This document shows, in pieces, positions 12,500 to 25,279 of a DNA stretch of 64,000 bases. Location of the stretch: assembly GCA_946807835.1 (NCBI GenBank), contig OX327697.1:21462001-21526000 (forward strand), read 5' to 3'. The notes below the pieces were generated by a model. That model did no database searches and was not told the DNA's origin. It was given only the letters and a program-made list of their open reading frames with translations. The first letter of the stretch is position 1, and each line of letters begins with the position of its first letter. The DNA comes from Ailanthus altissimus (lineage: Eukaryota > Streptophyta > Magnoliopsida > Sapindales > Simaroubaceae). A program made the translations under genes and the position numbers.

Positions 12500-13750
12500 T
12501 CATAATGAGGGTCAGACATTGACACAAATTTTTCTTGAAAGGTTTGATTTTCTAGAAATGGCTTCAGCCATTGCCCATTTACCTTAAACACATTACCATT
12601 TCTAGCATTTTCAATATCAATTGCTTCATAAGGGTGCACATGTTTTCACAATAAAATGGTCACTCTATTTTGATCTTAATTTTTTAAGAAATATATAAAG
12701 TCGAGAATTATAAAGTAAAACCTTTTAACCAACAACAAATATTTTTCTTTGAATGTTTTATCATGAAAATCTTTAATTTTAGCTTTATGAATTTTTGAAT
12801 TCTCATATGCATCATTTCTCAATGCTTCAAGTTCATTTATTTGTAATTTACGTATCTATCCAGCAGAATCAAGATTTACGTTGAAATTTTTTATGGCCCA
12901 GTAGGTTTTATGCTCAAGTTTCACAAGTAAGTGATAAGATTTTTATAAACTAGCCTATAAGAAGACATATCCAATGAAGTTTTAAAAGCAGTTCTATAAG
13001 CTCAATGTGCATTATTAAGTCTTAAATACCCGTATTTCTAATTTGGGTTTACCAGTTTTTTGAAAAATATTTATCTTCCTATTAGCTAGTTCAACTGGTC
13101 CACTTGTCTGAGAGTGATAAGGGGTGGTAATTTTGTGAGTAATATTATATTTTTTTCATTAATGTTTCAAATGGTCCCTTACAAAAGTGCTTATCCCATC
13201 ATTTATAATGGCTTGAAGGATTCCAAATAGACTCAAGATATTTTCCTTCAAAACTTTCATGAATGTTTTATGGTCATTAATTCGACATGGAATAGCCTCA
13301 ATCCATTTTGAGATATAATCTATTATGACTAAAATATACGTAAATCCAAATGATAGTGAAAATAGTCCCGTTAAATCTATTTCTCAATAATTAAATATTT
13401 TAATAACAAAAATAGGATTCAAAGACATCGTGTTTCGTTTTAAAATATATCCAAAATTTTGACAATTTTCATACATTTTACAAAATGCATATGTATTTTT
13501 AAATAAAGTGAGCCAATAAAATTCACACTACAAGATTTTTTGCAACTATTTTCTTTGATGAGAAATGTCCCCCATATACTTTAGAATGAGAAAATTCAAT
13601 AACTCTACTTACATCATTGTCGAGTATGCATCTTCGAAATATTTTGTCAGGATAATATTTAAAGAGATAAAGATTATCCCAATAAAACTTTGTCACCTTA
13701 GTTAAAAATTTATTTTTGTTTTGAGCATTCTATTGAACAAGAAAATTAAC
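12500..13750 (-). pseudogene. Athila-like integrase (degenerate)
   Basis: Reading the minus strand in shifting frames gives the integrase landmarks in order. First is a zinc-binding HSKVYGGHFSSKK segment, then ENCQNFGYILKRN (the C-x2-C finger with its first Cys lost). Next is PYHSQTSGPVELANRKI, the conserved end of the catalytic core around the third acidic residue, and finally a C-terminal [13 protein letters not shown] tail. Integrase inserts the cDNA copy into host DNA. Many stops and frameshifts break it. It follows RNase H, the Ty3/gypsy order. Confidence 0.75.
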
Positions 13751-14723
13751 AATATTAGCATATCAAGGTATTGTAACAGTAGAAAATAAAAATTCATCTG
13801 GAAAAGAATCATTAATGGGTGTTATTTCTGTTGATGAATCTGGTACAAATCTTAATAAGTTATCTGCATTAACATTCTCAGCTCCCTTCTTATCTTTGAT
13901 AGTGATGTGAAATTCTTAAAACAACAGAATCCATTGAATCAGTCTTGGTTTTGCATCCTATTTTGATATTAAGTACCTTATAGTATCATGCCGTAAACAT
14001 AACAGTTGAAGAACCAATTAATTAAGAGTGAAATTTATCTAACGTAAATATTACAGCAAGTAATTCTTTTTCAGTTGTTGTATAATTTATTTGTGCATTG
14101 TTTAAATTTCTACTTGTGTAATAAATTACATACGGTTTACCTCCTTTTTTGTTCCAATACAACACCAACGCATAAACACTGGCATCACACATGAGCTCAA
14201 AAGGCAAAGATCAATCAGAAAATTATATAATATAAGCAGTTGTTAGGAGGCCAATTAATTTTTCGAACGAATTTTGGCACTCTTGAGTCCATTCAAATAA
14301 TACATCTTTTTCTAAGAGATTACAAAGAGATCTAGATATAGTACTAAAATTTTTTATGAACCTCTTATAATCTAACATATCCTAAAAATGAGCGAACTTC
14401 TCTGACTATTTTTTTTGTGAGGGCAAATAGTCAATAAGTTTGACTTTTACTTTATTCACTTTAATTCTTTTAAAAGATACTATATGTCTTAAAATAATTC
14501 AAGAATCGACCATATAATGACATTTTTTTCAATTCAACACAAGACCTTTTTCTTCACATCTTTTTAAGATCTTTCCTAAGTTTTCAAGACAATTATCAAA
14601 AGAATTTTCAAACACAATTAAATCATCCATGAAAACTTCTAAATAATGCTAAACCATGTCACTAAAAATGCTTAACATACACTTTTAAAATATTGCTGAG
14701 GCATTACAAAGTTTAAAGGACAT
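13751..14723 (-). pseudogene. Athila-like reverse transcriptase (C-terminal part) and RNase H (degenerate)
   Basis: The minus strand gives EVFMDDLIVFENSF, the RT catalytic box with the pair of aspartates (FMDD). Next are FEWTQECQNSFEKL in the connection and LPFELMCDASVYAL (14022-14207), the start of gypsy RNase H with its first catalytic Asp. NYTTTEKELLAVIFTLDKF holds the catalytic Glu. Frames are interrupted by stops at several points, so no enzyme can be made. It adjoins the N-terminal RT fragment at 14724-15035 in the correct order. Confidence 0.8.
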
Positions 14724-15056
14724 TCATCTAAAAGCAAAGGTCTCAAAAGGGCATGTGAAGGTAGTCTTTTCTTGATCCTCTAGTACTATAGGGATTTGAT
14801 AATAGCCAGAATAGATATCTAGAAAGCAATAGTAGGGATGTCCTACTACTCTTTCTAAAATTTGTTCAAGGAATGGTAAAGAAAAATTGTCTTTTCTAGT
14901 GATAGAGTTCAAATTCCTATAATCTATGCACATCCTCCAACCAGATGAGACTCGAGTTTGTATTAACTCATCTTTTTCATTTTCAATGACTATGATTCTA
15001 GATTTTTTGATGCTATTTGAGTAAGACTTACCCACTTACTATCTAAGATATAGTAG
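14724..15056 (-). pseudogene. Athila-like reverse transcriptase, N-terminal part
   Basis: A 103-residue open stretch reads WRMCIDYRNLNSITRKD, then PFLEQILERVVGHPYYCFLD, then YSGYYQIPI and EKTTFTCPFETFAFR. These are the fingers and first palm motifs of Ty3/gypsy RT; CFLD carries the first catalytic aspartate. The frame ends where the next motif (usually RMPFGLCNAP) has decayed. The string set is that of the Athila lineage. Confidence 0.85.
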
Positions 15057-16200
15057 ATGATTCTTACTTTAAGTAATTTAAGAACTTCAGGTCCCACTAA
15101 TTTTTTCATATGTGGGTTTAATATCCTTTGGGGTTGTTACAAAGTTTTGGCATTATCCTCTAGGTATATTCTATGTGTGCAAATGAAAGGATTAATGCCT
15201 TCTATGTCTTTTAAAGTCTACTCTATTGCATTTTTATGCATTTGCAATACTTCAAGTAACTTACCTTCTTGTTCGCTTATGAGTGTAGAAAAAATTACCA
15301 TTGGGTAAGTTTGTTTCTCTCCAAGAAATGCATATTTTAGCCCTTCAGGTAGAGATTTCAACTCTAACTTTAGAATTTCGTTCTACTTATTCTTATTTTC
15401 TCCTAATTTATCAAACTTTGATTTTCATCCTTTATTTTTTATCACCTATGCATAATCAAGTAAAGAACATATATTAGAGATTTCAAGATCTAATTGCATA
15501 TTTGACTCAAATGAATTAAATAAATTTCTAAGGAATCAATAGAACTCTCTTTTTTAATATAATCCTCTACAATTATTTTAATCAAGATATATGAACTTAT
15601 TAACTTGAACTAACACATCTTCCATTATCTCTCTTGGCACTTTTATTAATCTATCGGCAAGCAAAAGAGTTACAAAAGTTAATTTTAACTCATTGAGATT
15701 GAGCTATTAATAAACTGAGTATAGTAGTAAATTCACACTAATACCAAGATCAAGTAAGTCTTATTTAATTTTATCACTTTCAATTATGTATAAAATTGTA
15801 GGACAACTAGGGTCTTTGTATTTCAAAGCATTATTGTTCTAAAGAATGGCACTTACTTGTTCACCTAAAAATACTTTCTTTTTCACATTTAGATTTCTTT
15901 TTACTGTGCATAATTCCATTAAAAATTTAGCATAAGAGGAAACTTGTTTAGTAACATCCAACAAATGAATATTAACTTTTACTTGTTTGACGATTTCAAG
16001 ATTTTTAAGATTATGATTCAACTTTCTAGCATTACATAATGAATGAGAAAATGAGGGTGCATGTGAGGGTTTGGTGTTTTCTTCACTATGTGTAGGTTCA
16101 ACACTTTCCTTACCCGTATAGATGGATTCATTATTCTTATGAGGTTCAAGAATGTGTTTTTCAACAACTTTACCATTCTGAAGAGTGATAACCACTTTAA
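15057..16200 (-). pseudogene. Athila-like gag-pol linker and protease region (degenerate)
   Basis: Across several frames the minus strand gives an acidic/polar linker (15839-16195, containing KPSHAPSFSHS), then DLGISVNLLLYSVY, which matches the aspartic protease segment D-x-G-A-S-V-N-L-x-P in Athila polyproteins. PREIMEDVLVQVNKFIYLD follows. The protease triad is changed to D-L-G-I and the region holds numerous stops. Confidence 0.7.
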
Positions 16201-16299
16201 CTTGATCTTTGTGTTGGCTTCTTGAACTACATGCATTTGAGTTAGGTTGTCCTTTGAGGCTTGGTTATGGTTGAGAAGAAAATTTTTCTGTCTCATGAA

Positions 16300-17202
16300 T
16301 GCTTAGTGCGGATGCAAATTTAGTAAGAGTATCTTTCAAATCAGCAAATGTTTAAATATTTTAAGAATTAATAGACTCTTGCTTTTCAATGAATGCATGC
16401 AAAGTTTCTTCAAGATTTTTCTTGGGAGGTGAGACATATAGTGTAGAACCTTGAGGGTTTTGAAAATTTTGGTGTTATTGAAAAGGTGGTTATAAAGCCT
16501 GTACTTGAGTGTCATTCCTCTAACTAAAAGTTAGGTGATTTCTCAAATCAAGATTGTAGTTTTGTAAATATGGGTTATGGTTTGACCGCTTGAACATGTT
16601 TAAAATATTAGCTTGTTCATAGAGACATTCTCTAAATACAGGCAAACTTAGGCAATCATTAGTAAACTGATAATGGGTTTCACATATGTGACACATAATT
16701 TTTTGAACATATTTTAACTGACCACTCTTTTTTATTTTTAAGGTTTCGACTTTTCTAGTTAAGGATGCTAATTTGGCTTGAAGGTTATGATCTTCTTTAA
16801 GGTGGTAAATATCCTCACTAGATGTAGTGATTTGAACTTTGATAGATGCCTCACAAGTACCAGCAGTGTCCTAATTTTGAGCATTTTTCACTAATAAGTC
16901 TAAGTAGTTCATTGCCTCTTCTAGGTCTTTATCCTCAAATATTTTATAACACATCATTTCTACCATTTGCCTAACTTGGGGTGTTAAGCTCTTGTAAAAA
17001 TTTGAGACTAATTTCCAAGTCTTAAAGCCATGATGGGGACAGGTATTAAGTAATTCCTTATACCTTTCCCAAAATTAGTAAATGGTCTCTCTTGATTTTT
17101 AGGCAAAAATAGTAATTTGTTCTATGGGGAGGCATTGTTTTGTTTTTGAAAATTTTATTGCATCTCATTCTACGAAGAAATGGATTCTGGCTTAAGGTTT
17201 TA
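16300..17202 (-). pseudogene. Athila-like gag, C-terminal half with zinc finger (degenerate)
   Basis: The minus strand reads FWERYKELLNTCPHHGF and then FYKSLTPQVRQMVEMM, the conserved core of retrotransposon gag. Further on come CHICETHYQFTNDC (a C-x2-C-x8-C knuckle remnant) and ANILNMFKRSNHNPYLQ. The N-terminal half lies at 20430-20848; the two are separated by X copy 2 and the TRIM. Gag forms the virus-like particle in an intact element. Several stops interrupt it. Confidence 0.75.
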
Positions 17203-19911
17203 TGTAGTAACCAGTATCCACAACCGGTGAGAATATATATTTATATATATATATAAATATACATATTTTATTTGTATATGGGTAATACTTGATTTATGTA
17301 TTATTATTAGTAGTGTTTGTATAGGTTAAAGACATACTATTAGTATTGGGTTTATTGGTAAGACTTTAGACTTATTTTAAAGACCAAATTGTAATACTTT
17401 GAAAGTTTTGGGGACTAATTCATAAATATTAAAAATTAGCCTCTTAGTATAAAAATACACATTTGAAATCTTAATTCACTCATTTTGGTCAATCCACCTC
17501 TTTTAGAGTGAGAAAAGAGAGAAAGAAATGGGAGAAAAATAGAACAATAAGAAGAAAGTTAGAATTTAAGCTTTAAGAGATATTATAACTATTTCTTAGT
17601 TTCTTGGTGTTAATTTAGTTAATTCTTTTAAGTTTTGATTTCTGAAATATGTACAATTGAGGATTTGATGTGGATTTCGTAAGATATTGTGAGAATTGAT
17701 GATGATTATGTAGATAACTTGATAAATCATGATGAATTGCAGAATTTCTTCTTGATATTCTCTTGATCTGAATATTTTATAAATTGTTGTACTTTGATTC
17801 TGGTTTTGGATTTTTATTATATGAAATTAGACATGTCTAGAATTATTTGAGAATTTGAATCGATTGACAATTCCAGAAATTGAATTTGTAGTGAATTTAC
17901 CAAAATGACCCTGAATTTCTGAAAATTTTGTGTTAACAGTATGATACAGTGACAAATAATTTTTGATCTACTGACTGATCTTCAAAAATTACAAATTTCT
18001 GGAATATGATAAATTTATATGTCTAATATTATATATTCAAAATTGAGAATTTATATCAATGTGAATAAGTTGTTATGATTTTCTAAAGTGTATCAGCGCA
18101 TTGCAGTATTTGATTAACCGATTTTTAAAGATATAGAATAAAATAGTTTTAAAATACTTTTGGCAGGGATTTTGAAATAAAATATTTATCATGGATTGAT
18201 ATATGTATCAAGAGTAATTATGTGGTATTTTTATAATTTTTTAGTTAGTATATGATTTTAAAACATTGGGATATTGAAAACTATTCAGTAAATATCTTGA
18301 TCCTGTCAGGATAATAGTTTAGATTTGATGGTGTTTATGGAATGGATTGTATATAAATTATGATATAATATTCATACATAAGAAAGATATATGAGTCAAG
18401 AATGATATATTCTGATTTTGGAGTAATTGGACATCATTTGATGAATAAGAAAATTTTGTTAAGTATAAGTGGTCAGAATGACAGGTTTTGAGAAATCAAG
18501 TAGTTAGACTAATTCGATGTGATAAGTGCAATATATGTAATTTTTTAAGCTATTTAAAGTATTTTGTTTGAATGTTAAGGCTCATGAAAGGATTAATCTC
18601 CAATGATTAATCTCCAATGATAGGTTAAGGAGATTTAAGCCTTGTAGCTGAAAGTGCTAAGAGGTAAGTATACTAGACTTTTTACTGAAATCGCAATAAA
18701 CATTGTAATTGTCTGTGTATGATTTTGTAAATATGGTTAGGAATATGTTTATGTTATGTCAAAATATATTTTGATATAAAATGTGAAAACATGTGTTTAT
18801 GAATGTGAGCATTGACATTAAAAGTGAGCTTTCAAAATAAAATGTATTTAACAAAGAAAGCTTTTGAAGTGGAAAATGTCCATGAGATACGTTTTGTGTT
18901 TTGAGGATGCTTGAACTCACTATTTACTTAGTAGGCACCTTATGTGATATGTGGAGCCTTTATGTGTGGCTTTTTCTTCTGGATTGGTATATGTTATATG
19001 TTTCGTATGTAGGGAGGATCCTATTGGTATATAATGGAATATTGAGTCATCATATTCGTGTAGTGGCGTATTGGTGCATGTGAGAAGACTCGCCAATGAT
19101 TAGGGTGAAGGTTTGGCTCTTACCTTCGGGCATGACCATTATATATGTGTAATTTAAACCTCACTTGTACTATTTATCTTTTACGGTATGTCACCTACGT
19201 GTGACATTTGGCTCATTATATGATATGTGATATGAAGGTCCTACTAAGTAGTAGTTGAGTGATGGTATTCCTATTAAATATTTTGAAAGAATGTATAAAC
19301 GCTTAGCTGACATGTGATTTGATAAGATTATGATTTTAATTTATCACGACATATCATACATATGTATTGTGTGTATATATATATACGTATTTATATATAT
19401 ATATACGTATTTATATATATACGTATTTATATTTTAATATATGAAAAACTAGTATGCTTACTGAGTTTTATACTCGTTATAGTTTATAATGATTTCAAGT
19501 AAATAAGGTACATATGTACTTAGCGGATTTGGCAAGGCTTCTATTATTCTTTGGGTTCCCTAAGTTGCTAGGTTGCTGAGTGTTTCATTTAGGGACACGT
19601 AGTTTAAGATATTTGATTTGTCCCTATTGCATAAATACTTATGTGTTATTTAATTAGGTGTAGTTGTATTTGGTTTATGTTTCACTAAGTATGGTCATGG
19701 GTTGATTTTAAGTAAGAATTTGCAATGAATATATTCTGGGCTTCTGGTAACAAAGTTGCTACTGGTGACGTAGTAGAGTGTTAATCTCTGAGAAAACTCT
19801 GCGTATCTCCGGTTTACTAATTGCCCTAGTCATAATTCAATTGTTATAATTCTGAAAAAAAAATGAAATGAATATTTAAATATTGTCAATAAATGGTTAT
19901 GTTTATATTTT
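17203..19911 (+). repeat. X repeat copy 2: truncated solo LTR inside Athila gag
   Basis: It starts TGTAGTAACC and runs in parallel with 8874-11667. Shared blocks include GATTTGATGGTGTTTATGG, GAAAGTGCTAAGAGG, GGGAGGATCCTATTGG and AAGTTGCTACTGGTGAC. It stops where a TRIM begins; the last 220 bp present in copy 1, including the GGCGTGACA end, are not found beyond the TRIM. An imperfect TATA/CGTATTT array at 19369-19436 is specific to this copy. Confidence 0.65.
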
Positions 19912-20353
19912 CCACCCGAATCCCTATGTAAGGAATTGTCTGCTTTGGGGTTCACGTACGCGTCCTTCCCCCTCACGGTTTTGTCTTTTATGGACGGAAT
20001 GCATCACCATCCCCAAAAAGCCCCTCACAAGGCTTGGAGGAATTTCTCCTTATAAGGCCTTCACTTTGGACGAGTCTGCCCGATGTGGGATTTGGGTCGT
20101 TACAATACCCCCCACCATCGAAACAGAGCCGTCCTCGGCTCTGATATCAAATGAAAGAGCCCACCCGAATCTCTGTGCTAGGTATTGTCCACTTTGGGGT
20201 TCACGTACGCGTCCGTTCCCTTCATGGTTTTGTCCTTTATGGGCGGAAGGCATCACCATCCCCAAAAAGCGCTTCACATGGGTATGAGGGATTTCTCCTT
20301 ATAAGGCCTTTACTTTGGACGAGTTTGCCCGATGTGGAATTTGGGTCGTTATA
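19912..20353 (-). mobile_element. TRIM (terminal-repeat retrotransposon in miniature)
   Basis: Two direct repeats (19912-20104, 193 bp; 20152-20353, 202 bp) share TTCACGTACGCGTCC, CCATCCCCAAAAAG, TTATAAGGCC and GATTTGGGTCGTTA blocks. The 47 bp between them hold, on the minus strand, TGATATCAGAGC (tRNA-iMet primer site with one mismatch, 20138-20149) next to the right repeat. They also hold a GGTGGGGGGTAT polypurine tract (20105-20116) next to the left one. That fixes the element as a minus-strand LTR retroelement with essentially no interior. The left LTR lacks its last nine bases (TGAAAGAGC). It codes for nothing; the open frames across it are artefacts of its higher GC. Confidence 0.8.
20125..20142. 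other. Hairpin inside the TRIM interior
   Basis: AGAGCCG-TCCT-CGGCTCT is a perfect 7-bp stem with a 4-base loop and overlaps the primer binding site. Confidence 0.5.
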
Positions 20354-20429
20354 TTTTATAGCCATGTTTTAGTTTTATCTTTTAAAGAAAAAGAAAAAAA
20401 AACTTAATTTAAATTGTGTTTATGCTACT

Positions 20430-20848
20430 ATTTAGTCATTATAAGTGTTATACACTTCTTCAAATTCTCTTAGATATAGGTAAGGGTTCTCTGCATCTAA
20501 GCCATGAAAAGTAGGTAAAAGTTGGATAATGACTGGTTTAAAATTAAAATGTGTTGCATCTTGAGGAAAAACAAAGTAAGATGGTGCATCGGTTCGTGTG
20601 GGGTTCATATAGTCTCTAAGTGTCCTAGGTCGGTTATAGTCATTGTGTTGGGATTGGTTGTTCCTTGGGTCTACAAGTCCTTCAATTTGATTATCAGTCA
20701 TTGTGTTATTTGGTGAAGAATGAGAAGATGATGTAGAATCAAACAAATTATCAAATGAAGTTTCGAAATTATCTTTCACCAAACGATGAGATTTAGGATC
20801 TCTAAACCAACCACTTATACAAAGAAATAAAATAAAATACGATAACAA
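20430..20848 (-). pseudogene. Athila-like gag, N-terminal part
   Basis: A 138-residue open stretch carries RPRTLRDYMNPTRT, then FKPVIIQLLPTFHGLD and PYLYLREFEEVYNTY, the start of the retrotransposon gag domain in Athila-type elements. It sits about 280 bp downstream of the 5' LTR and primer site on the minus strand, as expected. It is cut at about 20430; the rest of gag resumes at 17202. The first 20 or so residues (hydrophobic) are probably not native gag, so the true start is unclear. Confidence 0.8.
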
Positions 20849-21128
20849 TAAATATTACAAATAAGAGAAAAAAAACGAAATAAAATATTAAATAAAAGCA
20901 AATTATATAGTAAGGCCAATAATAAAATAAAAGTTAGATAAATAGTTAGAAGTTAGATTAATCCATGTTAGATTAGGATAATAAAAGGTTAATAAACAAA
21001 TGGTAGATGGTTAAGTAAAACCAACCACAATAAAATAAGAATAACAAACGAAGAATAATTAAAGTAAAGTAAAATAGAAGGCTTAACCTTTTATAAAAAT
21101 AAAATAAATTATCTTTGTTAATTTTATT

Positions 21129-21146
21129 TCCCCGGCAACAGCGTCA
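21129..21146 (-). other. tRNA-Asp primer binding site of the Athila-like element
   Basis: TGACGCTGTTGCCGGGGA lies six bases inside the 5' LTR end. It matches the complement of the plant tRNA-Asp 3' end (TGGCGCCGTTGCCGGGGA) with two transitions. Confidence 0.85.
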
Positions 21147-21152
21147 AAAACT

Positions 21153-21986
21153 TGACATACCCAGAATATAGGAGTTTATTCCCAAGTATAAGATTGTCAA
21201 AATAATAAATAACCTGTTGAGAATGAACTGATCTACAAGAAAGTAAAATTAAACTATAAATAATTTTAAAACAAATAAAGCAACATAAGATGTTTGCAAA
21301 TAATAATTTAAATAACCGATTAAAATGCATGCTAAGGTTAGGGGATCCACTCTTGGTATATGAAATAAGAATATATTCAACTCTCTTTATAACTCAATTG
21401 GAATCCTTATACAAAAGAAGTTCCAATCAGAAGATATAACAATTAAGGTTCATCATTATTTATATATTAACTTGTATTGATTTCTTTTAATTATTATACA
21501 TCAAATCTTGTAAATGGGTTCAAATATTTATTATGCAAATAATTATATTTGTCTATAAATCATGACTCTCACTTTACAAGAAAATGTACTTATGCCAAAT
21601 CTTATAAATAGTTTTAAGAATTTATTGTGCCAACTCTAAAAATCATCTATCATAAATCAAGATTCACCACTTTACAAGAAAGAGTATCAATATTGCAAAA
21701 CAAAATAAACACATTATATGTAAATTTACTTAACTTAAGAATGGAATATTAAATTTTAAAATAAGAGTTGAAGTATATCTTATTACCTTACCAAGAGTTT
21801 CATCCTTTCACCTTAGCAAAATGAAAAATTACTTGAACATAATAAAATTAAAGGAAAGAGATGCAAGAAGATAACATGAACTTTAAAATAGTAAATGAAA
21901 AAAATGATATTAAAAAGAGATAATAAAAAAAGACAAGTGTTTTAAACTAAAATCTAATTTTCTAATTACATGCTTTAGGTATAAAC
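21153..21986 (-). repeat. 5' LTR of the Athila-like element, first piece
   Basis: It aligns with 4872-5690 of the 3' LTR and breaks at TAAAC where Y copy 1 is inserted. The LTR continues at 24283-24615 and 32155-32401. Confidence 0.85.
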
Positions 21987-24277
21987 TGTTGGGATTTGTG
22001 CTCACGTACCATCCTATTGTTTTATGAATATTTTATTTTATAATATTTATCCAGTTCATTATTTGTTAAATCGCTAATTACTATTATTAAATAGTTCAAT
22101 GCTTGTGACGCTACAGACATTATATGATCTGAAAGAGTTCACATTTGGTCTAAAGAAGTTTAGATCAATGCTAAGAGTTATCACTGAAAACTATAAATGT
22201 TAAGGGGTTAACATGTTATATTAATCAGTGAAGTCTAAGTGTTAGAATCTTGTCTGTGACAATACAAAGACCTGAGAATACATTAGTAATAACATAGTTG
22301 CAAGAGTTATAATAGGTGCTAAGAAATGTTATTATGTAAGTCTATTCTCAAATTATATATTCCTGGTCTTAATTCACCGATGCAGGTCTGATGGTGGAAT
22401 CCTTTTACATAAACCAGTGTATACTATACCTAGATGGTCTAGATGGTTGTTCTTAGCTGATTATGAGCTTACTGAAAGTTCATATAGCATACAGGTGTTT
22501 AATGAGGACTGGATACTGAACAGACTCAACGAGGACCCTAATAGACATCCTATGCAGCCCTCAATGGAAGGTCCTCTCGAGTTTAGTAGTATATGTGGTC
22601 CTTTGACCTGAGTGCCACGGTGGACTTGTAAGTGATTCACCATATTTTGGTTCCACGCATGTCACAGACCTTTCATGGTGTGACCGCTGTGTGTCGTTGG
22701 ATATGGTCTAATGCTTATGAAGTCCAGTGTGCACAGATATTGGATTCATTAGCTCACATGGATGAGTTATATATATCCAGATGCTCAGAAACTGTATTTT
22801 AGAAAGTCTTATGATCATAAGCAACAAACCCAGAAAAAGAGTTTCCTACAGAGTTAAATAATATTGTAAAAGTGTTTGCATATATTGTTTATTAAGATAC
22901 GTGTTTGGAGATAAGTTCACGAGTGAGCACATAGGGATTTGACGATAGTGATCTATATCTCTGCTCTTCCAGGATATAATTGGCAGAAAGATTATACGTA
23001 TCCGCTATAACCTCAACTTGTATGGTCTACTGCACTGATTTGTAATATTTGTGACGTATGCGTGGGACATCGATCTCCGACTCACATAATAGTTCTGTTT
23101 GACGAATTAAGAGTGGACCTAGAGAGTTTCGCAATATGAAGTCTACTCGTTGTGCACTGGGGTAGCGTACCGGATTGAATAGTTCGATCCAGAAAATTCC
23201 AGCAAACTGGACATTTACTTTCGTTTCCCTCCGGTCGTACACTTGTCAAGACTTAAAAGTTAAGTATATCAATTAGTTAACAATTAATTATTGACCAATG
23301 GGATATTGACACATGGTACATGTAGGCCAATTATTGTTTGATTTAGAAATTACCAAAATGACCTTATTTGTTGGACAAATAATATCATTATTTTATTCAT
23401 TAAAATGTTTATTGAATAAAATAATAATAGTAATATATGATATTATTATTTAAATTAAAATCAAACAATTAATTTTTATTTAAATTGGCATGTGTTTCTA
23501 CCAAGATTTAATATGATTAAATCATTTGTTTAATATTTATTAAATGATAAGATAAGAATAAATGGGTGGCATTTGTTAATGTAGGCCTTAAAATGTTTCT
23601 TAATAATGAGAAAGTATTTTTCTCATTTGGCCTAGATTAAGGACAAGTTCATTTAAACAAAACATTAATGACAAATATAATGGATGTCATTAGGTGAGAA
23701 AATGAAGGATAATAATAAATAAAACATTAATGGCAAACATAATGGATGCCATTAGATGAAAAAATAATAAACAAATTTAAAGGCAATATGTTGTTCAATT
23801 GATTAAGTAAAAGTTAGGCTAATGGATTAGTGGGAATGGGAGAGAGAATTTTGAAAGGCTAAATGTTAGAAAATTCTCTCAAGTGTTGAGAGCAAAAACA
23901 CATCTTTTATTTTTCCTTCCATTTTGGTCACTCATACTATAAGGTAGAAATAAGGATTCAAGAGTTGAATCCTTTGCTGGATAAGCTGCTATTCTAGCTT
24001 CCTCAAGCCTATCGTATTGAGGAACTAGAATTGTAAACGAGTTTTTTCAAGCCAGGTACTCTAGTTCGACAATATACCAAAGACTTGATAAGGTATTATT
24101 TCTCAATCTTGAACTATTTTACATTTATGAGATAACATGTAAAGTTTATTTGTGTTTATTATTATGAAATTTGTATTTCGCTCATCCGATGCACATGTAT
24201 GTATGTGATATATATGCTATATTTGAATGATAGACACAAACTCACATGCATGCACCCTAGGTTTAAAATCATTCACC
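21987..24277 (+). repeat. Y repeat copy 1: LTR-like insertion in the Athila 5' LTR
   Basis: It is absent from the matching place in the other Athila LTR, so its borders are set by comparison. It starts TGTTGGGATTTGTGC, ends ATTCACC and is flanked by TAAAC on both sides (21982-21986 and 24278-24282), a 5-bp target duplication. It shares many blocks with 24616-24874 plus 30094-32154: GATCTGAAAGAGTTCA, TTCACCGATGCAGGTCTG, and AGTCTTATGATCATAA-like stretches. There is no coding frame. Length, TG start and 5-bp duplication point to a solo LTR, but the end is not a clean CA. Orientation is arbitrary. Confidence 0.7.
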
Positions 24278-24282
24278 TAAAC

Positions 24283-24615
24283 ATGCCATCTATTTATAAA
24301 AAAAAAGTAGATAATACAAGACAAATGAGGAGTGAACCACTTAGATGATAAAAGTTAAAGAGAGAGGCAACTAATTTGTTGATTATCATTAATACACTTA
24401 CTTGATTGTCCTAAATTGATGTGGTTAAAATTAGATTTCACTCAAAAATTCAAAGTTGTAGATAAGTCCCTTATATTTTCAAATTGAGTTGTATCATACG
24501 TATTAAATAGTATTTCTGCTGTTATGGGCCAAATACTAAAGACTGTTCGGACTCCGCTTATATTACAAATTAATTCTCTTCTAGGCCATTTTCACCCTCT
24601 AAATTCTCGAATTAC
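24283..24615 (-). repeat. 5' LTR of the Athila-like element, middle piece
   Basis: It aligns with about 5695-6015 of the 3' LTR (shared CATTAATACACT, GATTGTC, GGCCAAATACT and TGTTCGGACT blocks), between the two Y insertions. Confidence 0.8.
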
Positions 24616-24874
24616 TATTAGAATTTGTGCTTTTATGTCATCCCTTTTATGTATAAATATTTGTTTTATATTTATACTATTATCATTTCATTAAATTGCT
24701 AATTATATTATATATGTAGTAAGATGCTTGTAACGTTTCAAATATTGTATGATCTGAAAGAGTTCAAATCTAGTCTAATAGAGCTTAGATAAGTGCTAAG
24801 AATTAGCAATTCTGAGATTTATAAATGCTAAAAGTAGCACTTAAGAGTTACCAGGTTATAAGAGTTAGCGAAAT

Positions 24875-25133
24875 TGATAGGGGCGTAAAAGCACTAGTAT
24901 GATTTGTACCCAACTTTTATATTTTGCTCAAAATCATAAATAATTGGCTATTTAATTGTATTTTCTGATCATAAATAGATGTACGGTGGAAACTGTGACA
25001 CATAGGAGCAAACGGGAGGCGAATCAGACGTCAAACGAAAAAGTTATGCTTAAAATACGAAAGGAGTATCAGAACTGGGCGCCGCAATGCCCACAACCTA
25101 GCGCCACGATGGTGAACAGTAACACATGAACAG
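24875..25133 (+). repeat. Truncated 5' LTR of the gag-only element
   Basis: It matches the first part of 28792-30088 (shared ACTAGTATGATTTGTACCCA, AATAATTGGCTATTTAATTG and CACAACCTAG) and stops at GAACAGA. About 1 kb of LTR and the primer site are deleted. Confidence 0.85.
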
Positions 25134-25279
25134 ATTTTTAATTCAGATTTTTGTCTTTGTTTGATCTTTTTCTTTTTACTTTGATTTTTTTTATTTTACT
25201 TTGACAATTCATATCATGGAGTGAAACAATAATCATATCAATAATCCTGTCTTTGAGCCCATGATACCATAGAGAGCTT

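Noticed and set aside
8874..17203. X copies 1 and 2 as the two LTRs of one element
   Set aside because: Sequence between them is Athila pol on the opposite strand, and no primer site follows copy 1, so they are separate insertions.
19883..20287. 134-residue open frame with a cysteine- and proline-rich product
   Set aside because: It reads across the X repeat end and both TRIM LTRs; the repeated peptide only reflects the duplicated LTR.
22417..22611. 64-residue open frame in Y copy 1
   Set aside because: It is not conserved in Y copy 2 and matches no family.
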